64,000 nt of DNA from Myxococcota bacterium (GTDB lineage Bacteria > Myxococcota_A > Bradymonadia > UBA7976 > UBA1532), in the NCBI GenBank assembly GCA_963169045.1, contig CAUJDF010000003.1, forward strand, positions 124,001 to 188,000, read 5' to 3'. Below the pieces are notes generated by a model. It made no database searches. It was not told the origin of the DNA and saw nothing but the letters and a program-made list of their open reading frames with translations. How positions within the stretch are numbered: the stretch's first letter is position 1; each line of letters starts with the position of its first letter. The position numbers and the translations under genes are program-made. Positions 24,930 through 34,153 of this stretch are shown piece after piece.

Positions 24930-27900
24930 ATGGCGGGCCGACCGTCGATGGCCGACGCCGTCCTCGCCACGAGCGAGGCGCTGGCGCGGTCGCGGGACGA
25001 GGCGCACGGCAGCAGCCATCTCGTCCACGCGCTCCTCGATCACTTCCAGCGTCATGGCACCGCCGCCATGCGCGAGGTCCAGAAGACGAAGGCCGCGCTG
25101 TCCGACGCGATGGCCGAGGGCGACGAGCCCGGCGCCTTCGACGAGATGCTGCAGCGCGCGAGCTGGCAGACGCCGATGCAGGGCGAGCCGCGCCTGACGC
25201 CCGAGAGCCTGCTGATGGCGGTGCTCCATACCCCGGGGTGCGCCGCCTGGCGGCTCTTCGCGCCCGACGAACGGGAGTACCTGCTGGCGCACCTGCCGAG
25301 CGGCTGGCCGCGGTCGCGCGCCGACCTCGAGCCGGAAGGCGAGACCATCGAGCCGCTGCTGTCTCGCATCGAGGCATTGCTCGCCCGCAACGAGCCGCTG
25401 ATGCTGGTCGGCGAGCCGGGCGTCGGCAAGCGCCTCCTCGTTCGCACGGCGCTGCAGCGGGCCCGGCGATACATGCTGGCCGACTGGCTCGAGTGCGGCC
25501 GGCTGTGGGGCGATTCTCGGAAGCCGTATCGATTGCAGCAGGAGTGCAAGCGCCTCATCAGTCTGCGCCTGCAGCAGCCGCAGGACGGTGCGGTGCTGGT
25601 GCTCGTCGAGCCCGGCGACGGGCCGCGCGCACATCACCGGGAGCTGCTGGCGGCCCTGCGCCAGGGGCAGCGCGCGGCGGGGGTGAGCCTCGTCACGACG
25701 AGCCGCTGGTCCCCCGGCGAGCTCGAACGCAGCCGGCGCCTGAGCAGCGAGCTGGCCCGCTTCCTCGGGACGAACACCGTCGAGGTGCCGGCGCTGCGCA
25801 AGCGGCCCCAGGACATCGCGCCGCTCGCCACCTACTTCCTCGCGCGCGTGCGCGAGCAGGCGCGGGCCGAGGGGCTGGACCTCGAGATCCCGGCCGGCCT
25901 CGACGGGGCGTCGCGCGCGCTGCTCGAGGCCCACCACTGGCCCGGCAACGTCACCGAGCTGCGGGACGTCGTCGAGGGGGCGGCGCTGAACTGCCGCGAT
26001 GGGCGCCTGCGCCTGATCGTGCCCGGAGCCCACCTGACGCCCGGCGCCACCGAGCCGCACGCGGCGCTCGGCCCGGGCGACATCGACGACCGGTTCGTGG
26101 CGACCGCGCGCGACACCCGGTCCGGGCCGCCCGTCCCGGCGGCGCCTCCGGTCGAGGACGACACCGCCGAGCGGGGCACCGCCCTGACCGTGCCCCTCGA
26201 CGCCGTGCCGGAGCTCGCGGCGACGACGCCGGAGTGGGAGCGGCCGACGGTGGTCGCGCGCCGGCCGGAACGCCGGCCCGCCGTGCCGGCGGCGCTGCTG
26301 GTGGACGACGACGACTCGAGCGCGCCGGCGGCGCTGCCCCCGCCGGCGGCGCAGCCGGCGGCGGCCGCGACGCCCGCGGCGGCCGCGACGCCCGCGGCGG
26401 CCTCGACGCCCGCGGCCGCGGCGAAGCCCGTCGCCGCCGCGAAGTCGCCGCCCGTGCCGGCCGCGCCGCCCCTGCCGGCGGTGGTGCCGGCCCGCGCCGA
26501 GCCGGTCCCACAGGCGAGCGAGCCCCGTCGCTCCCGGCCGATCGCCGAGGACGCGGGTGCGCCCACGCCGCCCGACGCCGATGACGGCGAGCCGCCCGCG
26601 CGCACGACGCGGCGACTCGACGGCGGCCGCCGGAGCAGCTGGCTCGGCGTGGTCTTCTCCGTCGCCTTCCTGGCCTGGTCCGGCTACGCGATCACCCAGA
26701 TCGTCGACCTGCTGAAGCTGGCCGGCGAGCAGTCGGACCGCCGGACGGCGTTGGCGGAGACGGCGGCGCGGTGTCCGCCCCCCGCGGCCGGGGGCGAGCA
26801 GCCGCCACCACCCGATCCGGTGGAAGTCACGGCCGAGCCGGTCGTCGAAGACGTGGCCCAGTCGGGCGTCACGATGCAGACGTTCCAGCGCGGCATCCGC
26901 CTCGTCGACTTCGACGACCACCGCCTCGAGCGCGTCGAGAGCGCCGCCCGCATGAGCGCGTCGATGCCGCTGTCGTCGGTGCTGCAGGACCGGCGCGTCT
27001 ACGTCGTCAATCTCTGGGCGGTCTGGTGCAAGGACTGCAAGTTGGAGCTGCCGCTCTTCCGCGACCTCTTCGCGCAGCGGCGGCCCGACTGGGGCGACAA
27101 GGTCGCCTTCGTGCCGATCAACGTCGAGGACGAGAGCAACCCCAACGCCAAGAAGCTCGAGTTCCGGGGGGTCATGCCGCCGACCGACCGCTTCATGGTC
27201 GACCTGCGCAAGCCTTCGCTGCCGACCCGCCTCGAGTCCAAGAACCTCTACTTCGGCGACCTGCCCCTCACGCTGGTCGTCGACGAGCGGCGCCGCGTCC
27301 GCTGGCTGCTCAGCGGCGCGCTCAACGACGAACGCATCGCCGCCATGGGCGCGGCCATCGACGGCCTGCTCAAGCAGCCCGCCCCGGCGCCGGCCGCCGC
27401 CGCGTGCCCCAACGGCGTCTGCTCCCCCCAGGAGCGCGAGAAGGGGACGTGCGCGAAGGATTGCTGCGTCTGCAACGACAACTACTGCGATCGCCAGGCC
27501 CCGTGCACCGAGAACGTCCCCGGCACCGAGTACTACTGCGCCGTCGACTGCCACTGCGGCAACGGCGTGTGCGAGGACCTGGACCTGCGGTCGCCCAAGG
27601 AGGAGTGCAAGCTCGACTGCGACGGATGCAACGACGGCGTCTGCGCCAAGGGTGACGCCGAGCGGTGCCGCGGCAGCGACGAGTGCGACGGCTGCGGCAA
27701 CCGCAAGTGCGATCCCACCGACAAGACGCGGTGCCCCCAGGAGTGCAACTCGAAGCCGCGCACGTGCCTTGACGCGCCCGATGAGTTCACGTGCGTGCGG
27801 TGCCTGGACAAGGGGGGCTGCTGCGGCGACGGCAGGGTCGACGCCGCGGGCGGCGAGAACTGCAGGACGTGCAAGGAGGACGCGCGCTGCGCGTCCGACG

Positions 27901-27944
27901 AGCGCTGTGACAAACTCGGGAACTGCGTCCGAAGGCTGGAGTGA
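24930..27944 (+). CDS. AAA+ / transmembrane / thioredoxin / Cys-rich fusion protein
   Basis: 1004 residues with an unusual order of domains. Residues 1-125 are helical and resemble a Clp N-terminal repeat (SEALARSRDEAHGSSHLVHALL). 135-355 form an AAA+ module: Walker A GEPGVGKR (161-168), Walker B-like VLVLVEPGD (222-230), and a sigma-54-activator-like lid HHWPGNVTELRDVVEGA (335-351); the sigma-54 contact loop GAFTGA is absent. 390-570 are a Pro/Ala linker. 571-595 is a membrane helix. 690-815 is a TlpA/ResA-like thioredoxin domain with W699-C700-K-D-C703 in VVNLWAVWCKDCKLEL. 826-999 hold 32 cysteines in motifs such as CGNGVCEDLD and CNDGVCAKGD. The topology puts the ATPase in the cytoplasm and the thioredoxin and Cys tail in the periplasm. 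I know no described family with this architecture. Confidence 0.88.
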   Translation: MAGRPSMADAVLATSEALARSRDEAHGSSHLVHALLDHFQRHGTAAMREVQKTKAALSDAMAEGDEPGAFDEMLQRASWQTPMQGEPRLTPESLLMAVLHTPGCAAWRLFAPDEREYLLAHLPSGWPRSRADLEPEGETIEPLLSRIEALLARNEPLMLVGEPGVGKRLLVRTALQRARRYMLADWLECGRLWGDSRKPYRLQQECKRLISLRLQQPQDGAVLVLVEPGDGPRAHHRELLAALRQGQRAAGVSLVTTSRWSPGELERSRRLSSELARFLGTNTVEVPALRKRPQDIAPLATYFLARVREQARAEGLDLEIPAGLDGASRALLEAHHWPGNVTELRDVVEGAALNCRDGRLRLIVPGAHLTPGATEPHAALGPGDIDDRFVATARDTRSGPPVPAAPPVEDDTAERGTALTVPLDAVPELAATTPEWERPTVVARRPERRPAVPAALLVDDDDSSAPAALPPPAAQPAAAATPAAAATPAAASTPAAAAKPVAAAKSPPVPAAPPLPAVVPARAEPVPQASEPRRSRPIAEDAGAPTPPDADDGEPPARTTRRLDGGRRSSWLGVVFSVAFLAWSGYAITQIVDLLKLAGEQSDRRTALAETAARCPPPAAGGEQPPPPDPVEVTAEPVVEDVAQSGVTMQTFQRGIRLVDFDDHRLERVESAARMSASMPLSSVLQDRRVYVVNLWAVWCKDCKLELPLFRDLFAQRRPDWGDKVAFVPINVEDESNPNAKKLEFRGVMPPTDRFMVDLRKPSLPTRLESKNLYFGDLPLTLVVDERRRVRWLLSGALNDERIAAMGAAIDGLLKQPAPAPAAAACPNGVCSPQEREKGTCAKDCCVCNDNYCDRQAPCTENVPGTEYYCAVDCHCGNGVCEDLDLRSPKEECKLDCDGCNDGVCAKGDAERCRGSDECDGCGNRKCDPTDKTRCPQECNSKPRTCLDAPDEFTCVRCLDKGGCCGDGRVDAAGGENCRTCKEDARCASDERCDKLGNCVRRLE

Positions 27945-27948
27945 TGCC

Positions 27949-29205
27949 ATGAGCACCCGCATGCTCGGCGACGATGTGGTGCGGCCGTCGGCCTACCACT
28001 TCTGCCCGCTCTGCCACGTCAAGGTCGACCGGCAGGCGACGCTCTGCCCCTCCCGCGAGTGCGGGCAGCGGCCGCCCGACGACGGCTGGCCGTCGCTGCC
28101 GTACGTCCTCGACGGCCGGTACCGCCTCGTCGAACAGATTGGCCGCGGTGGCATGGGGGTCGTCTACAAGGCGCAGCCGCTCCAGAACGGCAACGTCGTC
28201 AACGAGTGGGTGGCGGTGAAGCTGCCGCTCAGCGAGGCCCACTGGCGCCTGCTCGTCCGCAAGGTGGATCGCGAGCTCAAGGTCGCGCCGTTCCTCGGCA
28301 TGCTCGGCGGCTTCGTCGACGTCCGCGAGGCCCAGCGCGCCCACTGGCCCCTCTACTACGTGATGGAGTACGTGGCCGACCCGACGCTCGAACGCATCCT
28401 GTTCGATCGCCGCGGTCCGCTCGAGGTGGGACGCGCGTGCGCCATCGCGCGGGCCATCGCCGTCGCGTTGTCGCGGGCGCACGCCCGCGGGCTCGTCCAT
28501 TGCGACGTCAAGCCGGCCAACATCTTCGTCGGCGAGGCCGAAGGCCACCCGCCCCGCGTCCTGATCTGCGATCTCGGCAACGCCCGGATCCTGCGCGAGG
28601 ACGACGACGAGCAGGCGAAGGGCCGCCTGCGCGCCACCCATCCGTTCGGGACGACGCGCTACCTCGCGCCCGAGCAGGTCGACCCCAACGCCCAGGTCGA
28701 CGGCCGCGCGGACATCTACTCCCTGGGCGTCGTCTTCTACGAGATGTTGACGGGGCAGTGGCCCTACCCCGAGACCGAGGACGCAGGCGAACAGATCCGT
28801 CACCACCTGCAGACGGGCGCCCAGCGCGCGGTCCCCAACGTGCCGGCGCCCGTCCTCAACACGGTGCTGCGGTGCCTCGAGAAGGACCCCGCGGACCGCT
28901 TCGCGCGCATGGAGGAGCTCGTCCAGACGCTCGACCTGGCGCTGCAGTCGGCGGCGACGCTCGATCCGCAGTTCAACACGCTCGACCAGACCCGCCCGCT
29001 CCGCCGCCGGACGCAGCACATCGCCGACGTGCCCGCCCCGCCCGCGCCGTCCGAGCGGCCGCGAGACGCCGACGGGCTCGAGGAGACGATCCGCCTCGAG
29101 AAGGACCTCCCGATCGAAGAGCCGCAAGGGTCGGGCTGGTGGAGGGTCTGGGTGGCCGTCGCCGCCGGGATGACAGTCGCCTACACCTTCACGTTCGGCT
29201 GGTAG
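27949..29205 (+). CDS. Hanks-type Ser/Thr protein kinase with zinc-ribbon N-terminus and C-terminal TM
   Basis: 418 residues, last gene of the operon. The N-terminus carries CPLCHVKVDRQATLCPSREC (19-38), a probable zinc ribbon. Kinase motifs: G-loop IGRGGMGVVY (64-73), VAVK Lys91, catalytic loop HCDVKPAN (184-191, Cys replacing the usual Arg of HRD), DLG in place of DFG (208-210), and APE in YLAPEQ (238-243). After a Pro-rich tail with Thr residues a C-terminal hydrophobic segment (about 397-418) should anchor it. HCD instead of HRD suggests no activation-loop phosphorylation dependence. GGAG precedes the ATG and four bases separate it from the fusion gene. Likely phosphorylates partners read by the operon's FHA protein. 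Confidence 0.92.
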   Translation: MSTRMLGDDVVRPSAYHFCPLCHVKVDRQATLCPSRECGQRPPDDGWPSLPYVLDGRYRLVEQIGRGGMGVVYKAQPLQNGNVVNEWVAVKLPLSEAHWRLLVRKVDRELKVAPFLGMLGGFVDVREAQRAHWPLYYVMEYVADPTLERILFDRRGPLEVGRACAIARAIAVALSRAHARGLVHCDVKPANIFVGEAEGHPPRVLICDLGNARILREDDDEQAKGRLRATHPFGTTRYLAPEQVDPNAQVDGRADIYSLGVVFYEMLTGQWPYPETEDAGEQIRHHLQTGAQRAVPNVPAPVLNTVLRCLEKDPADRFARMEELVQTLDLALQSAATLDPQFNTLDQTRPLRRRTQHIADVPAPPAPSERPRDADGLEETIRLEKDLPIEEPQGSGWWRVWVAVAAGMTVAYTFTFGW

Positions 29206-29208
29206 TCG

Positions 29209-29574
29209 TCAGCGGCCGTTCTCGGCGCGCAGGCGCCGCTCGAGGCGCTCCACGTGCAGGAGCGCTTCGTTCTGCCGCGGGCCGCGGCCGGTGTCTGCGA
29301 AGCGCTTGAACTCGGCGATCGCCTCTTCGTAGCTCCCTTCGGCCTCGTGACACAGGGCGATGTAGTAGAGGAAGTCGGCGCTGCCCGTCTCCTCCCATCC
29401 CTCGGCGAACACACGACGGGCCTTCGCGTACTCGCTCTGGTCGTAGTGCCGTTTGCCGGCCTTGAACCAGGTGCTGCGCTGGGGCCGGGCGCTCGGGGTC
29501 GACCCGCACGCCGTCGAGAAGGTCAGGCCGGCCAGGAGGGTGAGGCGAAGGGCGGTGCGGTTCGCGCTGCGCAT
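29209..29574 (-). CDS. Small TPR-like lipoprotein
   Basis: 121 residues from ATG 29574 (a GTG at 29589 is the alternative). The type II signal peptide ends in FSTAC; two TPR-like helix pairs follow: AGKRHYDQSEYAKARRVFAEGW and IALCHEAEGSYEEAIAEFKRFAD. It is convergent with the kinase gene, four bases between the stops. Small TPR lipoproteins often assist outer-membrane assembly or secretion, but this one cannot be assigned. A fair promoter lies upstream (29609-29638). Confidence 0.75.
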   Translation of the reverse strand: MRSANRTALRLTLLAGLTFSTACGSTPSARPQRSTWFKAGKRHYDQSEYAKARRVFAEGWEETGSADFLYYIALCHEAEGSYEEAIAEFKRFADTGRGPRQNEALLHVERLERRLRAENGR

Positions 29575-29608
29575 GGAGGACCGTGGCACGCCGATGCTCG
29601 TAGCGGTG

Positions 29609-29638
29609 AGACTATTCGAGACAACGCGACGCGGTCAA
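29609..29638 (-). promoter_or_regulatory. Putative sigma-70 promoter for the TPR-like lipoprotein gene
   Basis: On the reverse strand TTGACC (29638-29633) and TAGTCT (29614-29609) are separated by 18 bases, with the start codon 35 bases beyond the -10. It is one of the more AT-containing stretches of the window. Confidence 0.45.
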
Positions 29639-29646
29639 TCGTCGGG

Positions 29647-29958
29647 TCAACCGCCGGCGAGCGGCGCGAGCAGATACACCTGGTCGCCGTCGCGCAGCGC
29701 GCGCTCGAGGTGCTCGTCGACGGGGCAGCGTTCGCCGTTGAGCATCAGCGTGTGCCGCAGGTGCGGGCTGTGCTCGATGGCATCGCGGAGCGCCACGCCC
29801 TCGCGGTCCGCCGCGTCCAGCAGGTCGCGCAGCACGGCGCCCGGCGCCAGCGCGAAGGTGCGGTCGACGTCGCGCCATCCGTCGCCGATGCGTCCCTTGA
29901 TGATCACGCGCACCCGCACGCGGTCCGCCCGCCCGAACAGGCGGTCCCTGAGGCTCAC
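29647..29958 (-). CDS. ThiS/MoaD-like ubiquitin-fold protein
   Basis: 103 residues with a beta-grasp pattern ([66 protein letters not shown]) and the terminal Gly-Gly required for sulfur transfer by adenylation and thiocarboxylation. ThiS/MoaD proteins donate sulfur in thiamine or pyranopterin synthesis. Its GTG overlaps the stop of the upstream aldehyde:ferredoxin oxidoreductase gene (GTGA), so it probably serves the tungsto- or molybdopterin of that enzyme. The first 20 residues are an extra basic lead not usual for MoaD. Confidence 0.85.
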   Translation of the reverse strand: MSLRDRLFGRADRVRVRVIIKGRIGDGWRDVDRTFALAPGAVLRDLLDAADREGVALRDAIEHSPHLRHTLMLNGERCPVDEHLERALRDGDQVYLLAPLAGG

Positions 29959-31979
29959 TCCTCGACCCAGCCGTCGAGCAGCGCCGTCAGGCCGAGCTCG
30001 TCGGCGCGGCGGCGTGCGAGCCGGCCGGTCTCCGGGTTCCAGTGCATGTGATGGAAGTAATCGTCGCGCAGCGCGGGCAGCGGCACGCGCACGCCCTTCA
30101 GCGGTCCGCTGCGCAGCAGGCCGTCGCCTTCGCCCATCATGCGCGGATGCGGCTGGAAGTGTGAAGGCAGCAGCCCCTCGCGCCGGTTGAACGCGGACCG
30201 CAGGTTCTGGATGCGCTCGCCGCACTCGAGCAGGTCCTTCTCGGTCAGCGTCCAGCCGGTGAGCGAGTGCACGAGGTCGAGCCAGGGCAGCCCGCCGGTC
30301 AGCGAGGTGAACATGCACAGCCCCAGGCCGTTCATGACCTGGTGCGCGTTGCTGTGGTGCGCCTGGGCGCGGCCTTTGCCGTCGGTGCCCTTCCAGGAGA
30401 CGGTCGTCTCCGCGGCGGGCGCGGCGTCGCGCAGGGGGAACTTCGCGCCGAAGGTCTCGTTCCACGAGGCCGAGCCGGCGGTGTGCCGCCCCGGGGTGGG
30501 ATCGGCGATGTAGGTCACGCCCATCAGCGAGGTGAAGCGCGGGTCGTGGTACGCCGGCTCCTGCCCGCCCACGTGCACGGCGAAGCGCTCGCTGCCTCGG
30601 CCGACGTGCGCCGCGGCGCGCTTCACGCCATGGCACAGCCACGCGCCGCAGCCGTCGCCGCGGCCCATCTTCTCGGTGAGCGCGAGCGCCCCTTCGCCGT
30701 TGCCCCACCGCATGTCGATGCCATCGAGATCGGCCGCCGTCAGGATGCCTTCTTCGACCGCCTCGCATACCCAGCCGAGGGTCGCGCTCGAGCTGACCGC
30801 GTCGATGCCATACCGGTTGCAGGCGTCGTGGCACGCGGTCACCAGCTCGAGGTCGTCGTTGAGCAGCGACGCGCCGAAGCCGCAGATGGTCTCGTAGTCC
30901 GGGCGGCGGACGTCGCGCAGGCCGCGGCCCTTCACGGCCACCACGCCCTTGCACGGCGCCGGGCAGTCGCCGCAGCTCAGCTTTTTCGTGACGTACTTGT
31001 CGACCTGCGCCCCGTCGAGCTTCCAGCTGCGCGTCGCGAGCGGAAAGTCCGTGGAGCCGACGCCCTTCCAGTTCTTCACCGGCGCGTCGCCGTTCTCGAC
31101 GCTGAGCGACACGGCGGCGGTGGTGCCGCGGTCGCTCCACAGCTGCCTCATCGCCGGCTGCGGCGCCTCGATCTTGATGCCGAAGCGCGAGAAGGCCCGG
31201 TACAGCCAGCCGAGCCGGCGCTTCGGCTTCGACAGCCAGACCATCAGCCGCATGAGCGGGCCGATGTCGCGCTTGTACTCGCCCGTGACCTGCTTGCAGA
31301 GCGCCCGGAAGCGCGCCTCGTGCTTCACGGGGACGTCGCCGGTGCCGCCGACGACGATCGCCTTGAGGTGCTTGCTGCCGTAGATCGCGCCGAAGCCCTG
31401 CCGGCCGAAGGCGTGATAGCGGTCGTTCATCACCGAGGCGATGCTCGCCCGGCCCTCGCCCGCCGGACCGATCGCCGAGACGCCCACCTCGCTCTTGCCG
31501 CCGTAGCGCGCCCGCAGCGCGTCGAACGTCTCCGGGATCTGCAGCCCCCACAGGTCGCCGGCGGGCTCGATCAGCACCTCGCCGTCGCGCACGACGAGCA
31601 CGGACGGCGCCGGCGCGCGTCCGGTGACCAGCAGCGCGTCGTAGCCGGCGTGCCGGAGCTGGCTGGCGACGCTGCCGCCGGAGTTGCTGTCGGCCCAGCC
31701 GCCGGTGAGCGGCGACTTGCCCACGATCTGGATGCGGCCGGAGAACGGCGTGCGCGTCCCCGTCAGCAGGCCCGACACGATGGCGAAGCACGCCTCGGGC
31801 GCGAGCGGGTCGGCGCCGGGCGGGAAGTGTTTCCAGAGCAGCCACGCGCCGAGGCCGTAGCCGCCGAGGAACTGCCGGTACACGGCTTCGTCGACGGTCT
31901 CGACGCGGTGCGCGCCGCTCGTCAGATCGACCACGAGCACGCGGCCGTGCGTGCCGAACCGGGTGGGCGTGCCGGCCAT
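29955..31979 (-). CDS. Aldehyde:ferredoxin oxidoreductase (AOR) family enzyme
   Basis: 674 residues, normal AOR length (a second ATG at 31982 would add one residue). N-terminal [26 protein letters not shown] and [20 protein letters not shown] fit the bis-pyranopterin-binding domain. The [4Fe-4S] ligands C336-x2-C339-x3-C343 ([12 protein letters not shown]) and a late Cys in NGLGLCMF are conserved. The enzyme oxidises aldehydes to acids with ferredoxin, using tungsten (or Mo) pyranopterin; the true substrate of this subfamily is unknown. The ThiS/MoaD-like gene follows with GTGA overlap. GGAGG lies four to seven bases before the tandem ATGs. Suggests low-potential metabolism at least part of the time. 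Confidence 0.92.
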   Translation of the reverse strand: MAGTPTRFGTHGRVLVVDLTSGAHRVETVDEAVYRQFLGGYGLGAWLLWKHFPPGADPLAPEACFAIVSGLLTGTRTPFSGRIQIVGKSPLTGGWADSNSGGSVASQLRHAGYDALLVTGRAPAPSVLVVRDGEVLIEPAGDLWGLQIPETFDALRARYGGKSEVGVSAIGPAGEGRASIASVMNDRYHAFGRQGFGAIYGSKHLKAIVVGGTGDVPVKHEARFRALCKQVTGEYKRDIGPLMRLMVWLSKPKRRLGWLYRAFSRFGIKIEAPQPAMRQLWSDRGTTAAVSLSVENGDAPVKNWKGVGSTDFPLATRSWKLDGAQVDKYVTKKLSCGDCPAPCKGVVAVKGRGLRDVRRPDYETICGFGASLLNDDLELVTACHDACNRYGIDAVSSSATLGWVCEAVEEGILTAADLDGIDMRWGNGEGALALTEKMGRGDGCGAWLCHGVKRAAAHVGRGSERFAVHVGGQEPAYHDPRFTSLMGVTYIADPTPGRHTAGSASWNETFGAKFPLRDAAPAAETTVSWKGTDGKGRAQAHHSNAHQVMNGLGLCMFTSLTGGLPWLDLVHSLTGWTLTEKDLLECGERIQNLRSAFNRREGLLPSHFQPHPRMMGEGDGLLRSGPLKGVRVPLPALRDDYFHHMHWNPETGRLARRRADELGLTALLDGWVEE

Positions 31980-32069
31980 CATCGAACCTCCGCGGATGGA
32001 CGGAGCGCACGGTAGCACGGCGGCTGCGCCCGAGATGCCGGTCTTCCTTCGCGATCCGCCGAAGTGCCG

Positions 32070-32402
32070 ATGCCGGACGACGACGCGGCCCCGCAGGCGT
32101 GGCTCGGCGACGTCGGGGCGGACGACGAGCGCGGCGGCGACGACTGCACGACCCGCCGCAATGCCTGCATCGCGTCGTTCAACCGGATGTAGGCCGACCC
32201 GAACCGCGAGGCGGCGGTCGACGGCAGATTGGCCGCGCGCGATCGCTGCGAGGCCGCCTGCGCGGACGGCGAGACCCGCTGCGTCGCCTACTGCCGGGAG
32301 CAGTGCGCGCCCGCGCCCCAGCCGTCGGCCCACCCCCGCGCCGCGCCCGCGGCCCGCGTCGGCCCGACGCCATCCCTGGCCGCGCCGTGTGGGCTTTGTT
32401 AG
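32070..32402 (+). pseudogene. Possible interrupted Cys-rich gene
   Basis: In one frame, ATG 32070 opens 40 codons to TAG 32190-32192, and the same frame then continues for 69 codons to TAG 32400-32402. The parts before ([14 protein letters not shown]) and after ([22 protein letters not shown], first six Cys residues) share the C-x(3-7)-C spacing of the Cys-rich exported proteins elsewhere here and end in a Pro/Ala tail. This looks like one small gene split by a nonsense codon. No clear ribosome-binding site or signal peptide is visible, so it may be a decayed remnant. It fills most of the 430-base gap between the AOR and cyclase genes. Confidence 0.35.
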
Positions 32403-32413
32403 AGTCGCGCCCC

Positions 32414-34153
32414 ATGCAGCAAGCGAACGAGCGGCCGGCGCAGCGCCCGCGCAGCCTCCGCGGGCGGATGTTGCGCGCGGTGGCCGTCCTCGTCGCGTGT
32501 CTGTTCGCGCTGCTCGCGCTGCCGCTCCACTTCCTCTTCCTCGGCAGCTTTCGCCGCCTCGAGGCGCGCGACGCCGAGCGCGACGTGCAGCGCGCGCTCA
32601 ACGCCGTCGACGACGACGTCGCCGATCTGACGCGCATCGCCCGCGACTACTCGGTGTGGGACGCGACGTACGAGTTCATCGAGTCCGGCGATCCCACCTA
32701 CCTCGAAGAGAACTACCCGGACCTGACGCTGTATCACAACCGCCTGAGCTTCATCGCCCTCGTCGACGGCGAGCGCAAGGTGCGCTTCGCCAAGGCGGCG
32801 GACCTGGCGGCGCGGGCGCCGGCCCTGCCGCCCGGCGAGCTCGATCCGCCATCGGGTGCCATCGCCGGCCTGCTGCGGGGGCCCGGCGAGCACACGCCGA
32901 TCGCGGGGACGGCGCTCCTGCGCAGCGGGCCGCTGCTCGTCGCCGCCCATCCCATCGTGCGCAGCAACGGCGAGGGACCCGCGCGCGGCACGCTGATCAT
33001 GGGACGCTGGCTCGACGCTCACGAGAGCGCGCGCCTCGGCGAGATGGCGCGCCTGCGCATCGAGGTGCATCCGCTCGAGGGCGCGACCCTCGCGCCCGAC
33101 GTGGTCGCCGCCCGCGCGCGCGTCACGGCGTGGAACCGCACGAGCACCGCCCCCATCGACGACGAGACGCTGGCGGGTTACGGCCTCGTGACGGGCCTCG
33201 ACGGCGCGCCGCTGTTGATGTTGCGGGTGCCGATCGTCCGCGACATCTGGGCCGAGGGCCAGAAGGCGACGCTCTACCTCGCGCTGGCGCTGCTCGTCAT
33301 CGGCATCGCCTTCGCGGTGTTGCTGGTCATCGCGCTCGAGAGGCTCGTGCTCGCTCGGCTCTCCACGCTGGACCGCGAGGTGGGCGAGATCGGCGCGCGC
33401 GGCGACCTGTCGCGGCGCATCCCGGCGCTGGGCGACGACGAGATCGGCCGCCTTGGCAAGCGCATCAACGACATGGTCGGCGCGGTCGAGCGCCTCAACC
33501 GCGAGCTCGTCGTCGAGCAGGAGCAGTCGGAGCGCCTGCTGCTCAATGTGCTGCCGCGTACGGTGGCGCGCCGACTCAAGCAGGACGGCGGCACGATCGC
33601 CGACGGCTTCGACGAGGTGAGCGTGCTCTTCGCCGACCTCGTCGACTTCACGAAGCTGTCGACGCGCGTCTCCGCCGGCGACCTCGTCGGCATGCTCGAC
33701 GCCATCTTCACGCGCTTCGACGAGCTCGCCGACCGCCACGGCCTCGAGAAGATCAAGACGATCGGCGACGCCTACATGGTCGTCGCCGGCCTGCCCGAGC
33801 GCCGCCCGGACCACGCCCGCGCCGCGGCGCGCATGGCGCTCGACATGCGCAACGCGCTCTTCGACTTCAACGCCGAGCACGGCACGACGCTGAACCTGCG
33901 CATCGGCATCCACTGCGGCCCGGTCGTGGCCGGTGTCATCGGCCGCCGCAAGTTCATCTACGACATCTGGGGCGACACGGTGAACACCGCGAGCCGCATG
34001 GAGTCCCACGGCGCCTCCGGTGGCATCCAGGTGAGCGCCGACTTCCGCGACCGCGTCGCCGACGAGTTCGCGTTCGACGACCGCCGCACCATCCAGGTCA
34101 AGGGCAAGGGCGAGATGGCGGTCTACTTCCTGACGGGGCGCAAGGCTGGCTGA
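32414..34153 (+). CDS. CHASE4-HAMP class III adenylate/guanylate cyclase
   Basis: 579 residues. Two membrane helices (about 20-42 and 283-310) bracket an extracytoplasmic domain of about 240 residues whose start ([17 protein letters not shown]) is typical of CHASE4. A HAMP segment follows ([21 protein letters not shown]). The class III catalytic domain (about 395-575) has [11 protein letters not shown] with the first metal Asp, [11 protein letters not shown] with the Lys and second Asp, and [13 protein letters not shown]; these residues support cAMP rather than cGMP production. A coiled segment ([22 protein letters not shown]) joins HAMP to the catalyst. The 3' end overlaps the convergent kinase gene by 31 bases. 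Confidence 0.92.
   Translation: MQQANERPAQRPRSLRGRMLRAVAVLVACLFALLALPLHFLFLGSFRRLEARDAERDVQRALNAVDDDVADLTRIARDYSVWDATYEFIESGDPTYLEENYPDLTLYHNRLSFIALVDGERKVRFAKAADLAARAPALPPGELDPPSGAIAGLLRGPGEHTPIAGTALLRSGPLLVAAHPIVRSNGEGPARGTLIMGRWLDAHESARLGEMARLRIEVHPLEGATLAPDVVAARARVTAWNRTSTAPIDDETLAGYGLVTGLDGAPLLMLRVPIVRDIWAEGQKATLYLALALLVIGIAFAVLLVIALERLVLARLSTLDREVGEIGARGDLSRRIPALGDDEIGRLGKRINDMVGAVERLNRELVVEQEQSERLLLNVLPRTVARRLKQDGGTIADGFDEVSVLFADLVDFTKLSTRVSAGDLVGMLDAIFTRFDELADRHGLEKIKTIGDAYMVVAGLPERRPDHARAAARMALDMRNALFDFNAEHGTTLNLRIGIHCGPVVAGVIGRRKFIYDIWGDTVNTASRMESHGASGGIQVSADFRDRVADEFAFDDRRTIQVKGKGEMAVYFLTGRKAG

Noticed and set aside
24930-27944. Sigma-54-dependent transcription activator
   Set aside because: The AAA+ lid resembles one, but the GAFTGA loop and a DNA-binding helix-turn-helix are absent, and the protein spans the membrane with a thioredoxin domain.
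24801-27962. Reverse frame of about 1050 codons opposite the AAA/thioredoxin fusion gene
   Set aside because: No motifs, compositional bias typical of shadows in high-GC DNA, and the forward gene is tightly packed in an operon.
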